From: Corynebacterium rhinophilum
GTDB taxonomy: Bacteria > Actinomycetota > Actinomycetes > Mycobacteriales > Mycobacteriaceae
Assembly (NCBI RefSeq): GCF_030227225.1
Contig: NZ_JASPHQ010000015.1
Span: forward strand, 1-64,000
Direction of reading: 5' to 3'
DNA length: 64,000 bases
Position numbers and translations under genes: made by a program. Positions 58,423-64,000 of this stretch are shown here, one piece after another. The notes beneath the pieces were generated by a model. It worked only from the letters and a program-made list of their open reading frames with translations, made no database searches and was not told the DNA's origin. How positions within the stretch are numbered: position 1 is the first letter of the stretch; each line of letters opens with the position of its first letter.

Positions 58423-60801
58423 ATGTCCAGATTCCTCTACCGGCTGGGAAGCTGGTCCTACCGCACGGTATGGCCCTTCCTCGCCTTCTGGATCATCGTC
58501 TTGATGGCGATGGTCGGCCTCACCGCCGGCTTTGCCAAAACCCCGAACCCCAACTTCGCCATGCCGGAGATGGACTCCACCACTACTCAAGAAGAGATGA
58601 TGGAGCACTTCGATCAAGATACCGATGCCATGAGCGCCCCAGAGGGCACCGTGGTCATCCAGGCCCCTGCGGGCAAGGAGCTGAGCGATGATGCCGTTGC
58701 CGGGGACATCGACAAGCTGCTCCAAGATCTCAAGGACACCGGTGCGCTGAAGAACGAGGATGAGTTGGTCAGCCCGGTCCTCGCCGCCGCTGGCATGGAA
58801 AAGCAAATGGGCGAGCAGATGCGGGCCCAAGGCATACCCGAAGAGCAGGTTGCGAAGAACCTGCAGCAGCTTTCCCCGCTGAGCGAGGATAGGACCACCG
58901 GCACCGTCACCATCGCCTTCGATGCCGCTGATGTCATGGACATCAACGATGACGATATGGCTGCGGTAACGGATGTCCTGCACGAGCATGACGGCGAAGG
59001 CCTCTCCGTTAAGTACCAGGGCAATGCCTTTGCGATGGCCGAGGCTGGCATGAATGGCAGCGCCGAACTTATCGGCATGGTGGTTGCCGCCATCGTATTG
59101 CTGGTGACCTTCGGCTCCTTCGTAGCTGCCGGCATGCCGCTGATTTCCGCCGTCATCGGCGTGGGCATCGGCATCCTCGGCGTACAGCTGGCCACCATCT
59201 TTACCGATACCGTCTCCGATATGACCCCGACGCTAGCCTCCATGATCGGCCTTGCCGTGGGCATCGACTACGCCCTGTTCATTGTCAACCGCTTCCGCAA
59301 TGAGCTCATCACCTCCTCGGGCCTGAATAACCTGACACCAAAGGAACTGGCCAAGGAACTGAAGAAGATGGATAAGGGCACCCGCGCTCACGCCATGGGC
59401 ATGGCGCTGGGCACCGCCGGCGGCTCCGTCGTCTTCGCCGGTACCACCGTGGTCATCGCCCTGGCGGCCCTGACTATTATCGGCATCCCATTCCTATCCA
59501 CCATGGCTATCACCGCCGCGGGCACCGTGGTCATCGCCGTGCTAGTGGCCAATACCTTCATCCCCGCCGTGCTGGGCCTGCTGGGCACCAAGATCTTCGC
59601 CGGGCGCGTGCCCGGACCCAAGGTTCCAGACCCCGAGGACGAGAAGCCAACCATGGGCCTGCGCTGGGTCCGCCGCGTGCGCGCTCACCCGTGGCTGCAC
59701 CTAGGCGTAGGCGTTATCGTACTTGCCATCCTGGCCATCCCATTTGCGAATATGCGCCTGGCCATGCCTACCGATGGCTCCGCTAAACCCGGCACCCCAC
59801 AGCGCGAGGCCTACGAGATGTCCGAGGAGGCCTTTGGTCCAGGCCGCAATGCCCCGATGATCGCCTTTGTCAATGTGGAAGACGTCTCCGAACAAGACCG
59901 CATGCCGGCCTTCCAGGATCTGCTCCACAAGTTCAACGACACCGAGGGCGTGGATAACGCCCAAATCATCCAAACCACGGATAACGGCGATGCCGCCCAG
60001 ATCATGATCACGCCAACCACCGGCGCAACCGATGAGAAAACCACCGAGACCTTGGAGCACCTGCGCGAGTACCAGGGCGAATTTTCTAAGGACGGCGGCT
60101 CCTACGGCATTACCGGTATCACCCCGATCTTCGACGATATTTCTGAGCGCCTGAGTAGCGTGCTCGTACCGTACGTGGCCATCGTCTTGGGCCTTGCCTT
60201 CATCGTCTTAATGCTGGTCTTCCGCTCCATTTGGGTTCCACTCATTGCCGCCGCGGGCTACGGGCTTTCCGTGGCCGCCACCTTCGGCATTACCGTTGGC
60301 ATCTGGCAAGAGGGCATGTTCGGCCTCGTCAACGACCCGCAGCCGCTGCTATCCTTCCTGCCCATCATGCTCATCGGCCTAACCTTTGGCCTGGCCATGG
60401 ACTACCAGGTCTTCTTGGTCACCCGCATGCGCGAGGGCTACGTCAGCGGCAAGACCGCCGCCAACGCAACCTCGAATGGCTTTAAGCACGGCGCGCGCGT
60501 GGTCACGGCCGCAGCGCTCATCATGATTTCGGTCTTCGCGGCATTCATCCTGATGGACGAGCCATTCATTAAGACCATGGGCTTCGCCCTGGCAATGGGC
60601 GTGCTTATCGATGCCTTCGTTATCCGCATGATGGTCATCCCCGCCACCATGTTCCTCTTGGGAGACAAGGCGTGGTGGTTCCCTAAGTGGTTGAATAAGA
60701 TCGTGCCTAATATGGATATCGAGGGCGAGGCCCTGCACAAGGAGCGCGAGACACTCATGCGCTTTCAGCACGACAAGGTAGGAAAGGTTCATCGTGACTA
60801 G
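58423..60801 (+). CDS. MMPL-family RND transporter
   Basis: 792 residues from ATG 58423 with AAAGGAG nine bases upstream. Architecture: TM1, a periplasmic domain (about 45-200), five helices (the IGLAVGIDYALFIVNRFR segment with the proton-relay Asp-Tyr), TM7, a second periplasmic domain, then five helices with LTFGLAMDYQVFLVTRMREG. GxxxDY occurs in both halves, as in MmpL3. Corynebacterial CmpL proteins export mycolates; others export drugs. Coupling to a TetR repressor favours inducible drug or lipid export over the constitutive mycolate role. Confidence 0.88.
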   Translation: MSRFLYRLGSWSYRTVWPFLAFWIIVLMAMVGLTAGFAKTPNPNFAMPEMDSTTTQEEMMEHFDQDTDAMSAPEGTVVIQAPAGKELSDDAVAGDIDKLLQDLKDTGALKNEDELVSPVLAAAGMEKQMGEQMRAQGIPEEQVAKNLQQLSPLSEDRTTGTVTIAFDAADVMDINDDDMAAVTDVLHEHDGEGLSVKYQGNAFAMAEAGMNGSAELIGMVVAAIVLLVTFGSFVAAGMPLISAVIGVGIGILGVQLATIFTDTVSDMTPTLASMIGLAVGIDYALFIVNRFRNELITSSGLNNLTPKELAKELKKMDKGTRAHAMGMALGTAGGSVVFAGTTVVIALAALTIIGIPFLSTMAITAAGTVVIAVLVANTFIPAVLGLLGTKIFAGRVPGPKVPDPEDEKPTMGLRWVRRVRAHPWLHLGVGVIVLAILAIPFANMRLAMPTDGSAKPGTPQREAYEMSEEAFGPGRNAPMIAFVNVEDVSEQDRMPAFQDLLHKFNDTEGVDNAQIIQTTDNGDAAQIMITPTTGATDEKTTETLEHLREYQGEFSKDGGSYGITGITPIFDDISERLSSVLVPYVAIVLGLAFIVLMLVFRSIWVPLIAAAGYGLSVAATFGITVGIWQEGMFGLVNDPQPLLSFLPIMLIGLTFGLAMDYQVFLVTRMREGYVSGKTAANATSNGFKHGARVVTAAALIMISVFAAFILMDEPFIKTMGFALAMGVLIDAFVIRMMVIPATMFLLGDKAWWFPKWLNKIVPNMDIEGEALHKERETLMRFQHDKVGKVHRD

Positions 60802-61393
60802 TTTGCGCGAATCCAAGAAGCGAGCAACGCGCCAGGCCATGTCTGATGCCGCGGCCCGCCTCGCCTTGGACGGCGGCGCTGAGGCAGTCACGGTCTCAAA
60901 TATCACCAGCGCCGTCGGGGTCTCCCCGCGCACGTTCCACAATTATTTTTCTTCCGTGGCCGATTCCCTCTTGCATTACACCGCGGATGTCCTCGAGGCA
61001 TTCGCAGAGGATATTCCCACCGCATTTCCCGGCGAGCCCATCTCTACTGTCTTGGAATACACGCTCATTGATGCCCTGGACAATGAAGACATGGAGCTGC
61101 GCTCGCTGCACAGCCTGTTCAAGATCGGCGAGGCGATGGAAAACCTCAGCCACACCGCCGAGGAAAAGAAGAAATTCGATAGCGTCACGCACCGTGTCGT
61201 CGTTGCCTTTCAAGAGCGCTACCCCGAATATTCGGCCTTCGAGCTCACCATCATCTTGACCGCGTGCGGCAGCACCGGCAATGCCTGCCAGCAAGAGCTG
61301 AAAAGGCGCTGCGAATTGGGCAGGTCCCCCGGCAAAAGGGAACGCGATGAGCTGGTCCACCACGCCTTTGCCACCCTGCGCGGCCTCGTATGA
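60794..61393 (+). CDS. TetR-family transcriptional regulator
   Basis: 199 residues from GTG 60794, overlapping the MMPL stop by eight bases. N-terminal helix-turn-helix (KRATRQAMSDAAARLALDGG, AVTVSNITSAVGVSPRTFHN, YFSSVADSL) is canonical. The ligand domain is unremarkable. Likely represses its own operon at the palindrome 58359-58375. Confidence 0.88.
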   Translation: MTSLRESKKRATRQAMSDAAARLALDGGAEAVTVSNITSAVGVSPRTFHNYFSSVADSLLHYTADVLEAFAEDIPTAFPGEPISTVLEYTLIDALDNEDMELRSLHSLFKIGEAMENLSHTAEEKKKFDSVTHRVVVAFQERYPEYSAFELTIILTACGSTGNACQQELKRRCELGRSPGKRERDELVHHAFATLRGLV

Positions 61394-61418
61394 GGTTTCA
61401 GTATCCTCGTAGGTAATT

Positions 61419-62612
61419 ATGGATACTTCGAATTCGCTTGCCCAGGCCACCCGCGATGCCTGCTTTATTCAGTCGGGCCTTGATGCCGCCTTCCTGGCCC
61501 GCCTGGGCGATACCACCGACGTGGAATTTAATTTCCTCACCCCCTCAACGGATTCCGAGGGGCGCCTTAACCACAATCAGCCCGTGGAGATTCGCTGCAG
61601 CTCTCCCTCCGGTGTCAAAGACTTCCGGGGCACACGCATCGCCGTCATCGATCGCGCCGATTCGCCTACCTGGCAGTGGGCGATGCAGGCGGAGGCCGAC
61701 CTGCCGCAGGGCGGGGATGCCCCGGCGAAGTTCATCCCCCTCGCTCGCCTCTTGGCCGGCAATGCCCCGGTACTGCGGGCACAACAAGGAGATCATGAGG
61801 CGATTATTGCTGTGGATTTTCACCCTCGCCTCGACTTTCCCACCAGCGTTGCAGCAGGCATTCGCCGCAGCGCGCCGGACATTGATGAGCAACGCGCGGT
61901 GCACGAACTCGCCCACCACTTAGGCATCACGGCCGCAGAGGTCGGCGCGGAATCTGCCGCAGACTCCACTGCGGAGTCCGTCGAGCATTTTTCCGATGGA
62001 ACGACGCTGTATTTTTCTAGCGCAGCGGGCGCGCCGCAGATCACCGCCATCGAGCCGGGCATGAAAGATACCCGCATCATCGAGGATGCCTTTTATTACG
62101 GCATGGAGCACCAGATGTACTTCCAGGGCAATTTCCCCGAGGCCACGGTGCACCTCAATGCGAACGAGGCAACGGCGGAGATCCGCTATTCTGGCGGGAA
62201 GGCCGAGGCCACGGCGGTACTCATCGCCACCATTTCGGAGGAGCGATTCCTGTGGGCGTGGGCCGATCCTGAGGTCAAGGACACCGCAGCCGCGCAGGCT
62301 GCCGCGAACCTGTACCGCTTCGGCATCGATCACCAGGTGCCGGCGCTAATCCGGCCCGCGCTACCGCTGGACTACGCGCGCGCCCGGCAGGTACCCCAGC
62401 TGGCCCTGCCTATCTTGGGCATGTGGACTTTGGTGGGCACCACGCTTGCCGATGGCCGCGTCGGCCTCGTCCTCCTCGATTCCGAAGCGCTGCATTTGCC
62501 GCAGCCCACATCCGCGGCCACGGAGGCAACGCTGGCGGCTACCCCACCCCGAGAAATCAATGAGGCGCGGGCCCGATCGGCCTACGCCTCCTTCCGCGGG
62601 ATTAATCTTTAG
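61419..62612 (+). CDS. Protein of unknown function, possibly a tandem DUF6882-like repeat
   Basis: 397 residues, soluble, acidic, no signal peptide. Two halves show a related pattern: FRGTRIAVIDRADSPTWQWA near residue 70 and AVLIATISEERFLWAWADPE near residue 270, followed by PILGMWTLVG. That W-x-W-A strand followed by a helix and LG-W resembles DUF6882-type proteins of actinobacteria, by memory only. It ends overlapping the convergent hydratase gene by 11 bases. Confidence 0.65.
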   Translation: MDTSNSLAQATRDACFIQSGLDAAFLARLGDTTDVEFNFLTPSTDSEGRLNHNQPVEIRCSSPSGVKDFRGTRIAVIDRADSPTWQWAMQAEADLPQGGDAPAKFIPLARLLAGNAPVLRAQQGDHEAIIAVDFHPRLDFPTSVAAGIRRSAPDIDEQRAVHELAHHLGITAAEVGAESAADSTAESVEHFSDGTTLYFSSAAGAPQITAIEPGMKDTRIIEDAFYYGMEHQMYFQGNFPEATVHLNANEATAEIRYSGGKAEATAVLIATISEERFLWAWADPEVKDTAAAQAAANLYRFGIDHQVPALIRPALPLDYARARQVPQLALPILGMWTLVGTTLADGRVGLVLLDSEALHLPQPTSAATEATLAATPPREINEARARSAYASFRGINL

Positions 62613-63636
62613 CTAATACATCGCGGATGGCGTCTACATCCACATCCGCGACGCTTGCCGGTTTGAATGCCGCGTCATTGGATTTATCCACCAATACCGC
62701 GCGCACGCCATCGGAAAAGTCATCGCGGCGATACATATAAGCACCCAGCTTCTTTTCCAGCTCAAGGGCATCGCGAATGCTCGAGCACTCCGCCTCTGCT
62801 CGGTAGAGCTCCAGCGCGGCCACGATGGAGGTCGGGCAGGCCTGCGCGGTAAGCTTTTCTACCAGCTCCTTCAGTTCTGGGTACTCCTCTGCGGCAGCGG
62901 TGATGTCCTGCCAGGAATCGTGGCGGAAGCTGGCCTCAATCCCCTCGATGAGCTCCGCAAGCGGGGCCTCGTCTTCCGGCTGCACGGAGTGCTGTTCCAG
63001 CGCGGCGTCAATGCCTTTGTCAATGACGTCGCTGGCAAAGGCATCGCCGTCTTTTACGTAGTCAGTGGCCAGCCCGCTCCACACGAGGTCGGCGGCGTAC
63101 ATGCGGTAGCCGGTAATACCCCAGAACTTCGCGAGCTCTGGCGAGGCCTTACCGCGCGTGCCTACGGCGTTTTGGGAGGCATACGCCATGCCCACATCCG
63201 TGACGTAGCCAATATTCATCTCCGGCATGGAGGCGAAAGTCTTATCCGTGACCACGCAGTGCGAGCCGTGCGCGGAGACACCAAGACCGCCGCCCATAGC
63301 GATGCCATCCACCAGCGCGATGACCGGCTTGGGGTATTCCGCGATATCCCCGTTGAGGGTGTACTCCGAGGCGAAGAAGTCATCGACCTCGTCGTACTTG
63401 CCGTCCACGATGCCGTCGCGGGCCAAGCGGACATCGCCACCCGCGCAATAGGCCTTGGGATTGGTAGAGGTCAAAAGGACCTGCTCTACCTCGTCATCAT
63501 CACGCCACTTATCCAAAGCGGCGGCAATGAGATCGATCATTTCTGGGCTCAGGGAGTTGAGAGCCTTTGGGCGGTTGAGCTCAATGACTCCGGTATGGTT
63601 GCGGATTGAGGACACGATAGGTGCATCATTAGTCAT
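62602..63636 (-). CDS. Enoyl-CoA hydratase/isomerase family, 3-hydroxyisobutyryl-CoA hydrolase-like
   Basis: 344 residues from ATG 63636 (AGGGG eight bases upstream). Crotonase fold: VIELNRPKALNSLSPEMI, the oxyanion segments NPKAYCAGGDVRLARDG and DGIAMGGGLGVSAHGSHCV, MPEMNIGYVTDVG with the catalytic Glu, and the C-terminal helix SIVAALELYRAEAECSSIRD of the ECH_2 subgroup. The extra 80 residues at the C-terminus are typical of 3-hydroxyisobutyryl-CoA hydrolases of valine breakdown. Confidence 0.88.
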   Translation of the reverse strand: MTNDAPIVSSIRNHTGVIELNRPKALNSLSPEMIDLIAAALDKWRDDDEVEQVLLTSTNPKAYCAGGDVRLARDGIVDGKYDEVDDFFASEYTLNGDIAEYPKPVIALVDGIAMGGGLGVSAHGSHCVVTDKTFASMPEMNIGYVTDVGMAYASQNAVGTRGKASPELAKFWGITGYRMYAADLVWSGLATDYVKDGDAFASDVIDKGIDAALEQHSVQPEDEAPLAELIEGIEASFRHDSWQDITAAAEEYPELKELVEKLTAQACPTSIVAALELYRAEAECSSIRDALELEKKLGAYMYRRDDFSDGVRAVLVDKSNDAAFKPASVADVDVDAIRDVLAKD

Positions 63637-63704
63637 ATCCCCTATTGTGACACACAACTCATATACCTAGCTACCGTTTGCGACTTCACAGATAGGTCTT
63701 AATT

Positions 63705-64000
63705 TTGCTTCCACAGCTTATCGCCCTAGACATGGATGGCACCCTGCTCGATGGAAATGGCGACTTGCCGCCAGGATTCGCGGAGACTAGCCAGCGCGCA
63801 ACCGAGCTTGGCGTCACCCTCGTTCCAGCATCGGGGCGTCAGCTCGCCACCCTGCAAGAGATGTTTCCTCATGAAGAGACCTTTATTGCGGAAAATGGCT
63901 CCGTGGTTGTGCACAATAACGAGCTGCTGAGCACTACGCCCCTGCCGTCATCGGCCGTCCACGCTGCGGTGAGAGCGCTCGACGCGGTAGCCCGACCCCA
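63705..64000 (+). CDS. HAD-family (Cof-like) hydrolase, N-terminal part
   Basis: TTG 63705 opens a frame with LIALDMDGTLLDGNGDLPPG, the HAD motif I with both catalytic Asp, then PASGRQLATLQEMFP (motif II Ser) and FIAENGSVVVHNN. This is the Cof/type IIB sugar-phosphatase pattern. The frame stays open to the window edge, so the gene is incomplete here. The start codon is uncertain. Confidence 0.85.
   Translation, partial: MLPQLIALDMDGTLLDGNGDLPPGFAETSQRATELGVTLVPASGRQLATLQEMFPHEETFIAENGSVVVHNNELLSTTPLPSSAVHAAVRALDAVARP

Noticed and set aside
1..64000. CRISPR arrays, tRNA or rRNA genes
   Set aside because: No regularly spaced repeats, no cloverleaf-like segments ending in CCA contexts and no rRNA-like stretches were noticed; a tRNA scan would settle this.

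Overview
The window reads as chromosomal DNA of a Corynebacterium. The core gene order (glmU-prs-rplY-pth, and gapX-nitronate monooxygenase-pth), the roughly 480-residue form of glyceraldehyde-3-phosphate dehydrogenase with an extra N-terminal domain, and a DtxR-type operator all point there. I recognised these from the sequence alone; no database was searched, and the species is not resolved.

Layout. 1-2763: a graveyard of broken IS3- and IS30-family pieces with one intact 52-residue ORF (221-379) and its terminator stranded among them. 2862-9605: two lipoproteins, a base-poor (low GC) thioredoxin-reductase-like flavoprotein, a small membrane-protein operon containing Ltp-type repeats, a TRIC/UPF0126 channel-like protein and an MFS permease. 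9669-20139: housekeeping and accessory genes read rightward: glmU, prs, rplY with a structured leader, pth, an FAH-family hydrolase, ppk2, and a histidine kinase/response regulator/ABC transporter set. 20186-46113: an accessory island. It opens with a 5'-truncated second copy of gapX, followed by the decayed transfer region of an actinobacterial integrative element or plasmid (21173-24060), an extra pth (24108-24716), and then a GC-rich leftward operon of eleven genes (44227 down to 24943). It ends with a dead IS110-family element next to the intact gapX. 46114-64000: gapX, nitronate monooxygenase, a third pth, a TrkA/TrkH potassium system, SDR, prfC, an AspT-like transporter, a patatin-like protein, a gamma-carbonic-anhydrase-like protein, an MMPL exporter with its TetR regulator and a palindromic operator, a hypothetical protein, an enoyl-CoA hydratase-family protein and the start of a HAD hydrolase.

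The main feature is the eleven-gene operon. It encodes a 2112-residue NRPS (carrier-Cy-A-PCP-Cy-PCP-TE), a stand-alone acyl/aryl-AMP ligase, a saccharopine-dehydrogenase-like reductase, a SAM methyltransferase, a Drr-type ABC-2 transporter in three genes, a pair of fused permease-ATPase half-transporters like YbtP/YbtQ or IrtA/IrtB, and an ECF-type importer made of an S protein and a fused A-A'-T protein. The adenylation pocket residues I read by hand are D-L-Y-N-L-S-L-I-W-K, the cysteine code of yersiniabactin and pyochelin synthetases. A DtxR-like iron box lies on the operon promoter. I infer a pyochelin/yersiniabactin-like bis-thiazoline metallophore system, self-contained for synthesis, export and re-import except for the starter acid: no salicylate synthase is present. 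Nearly all gene junctions overlap by 4-8 bases.

I see no rRNA, tRNA or CRISPR array in the window.
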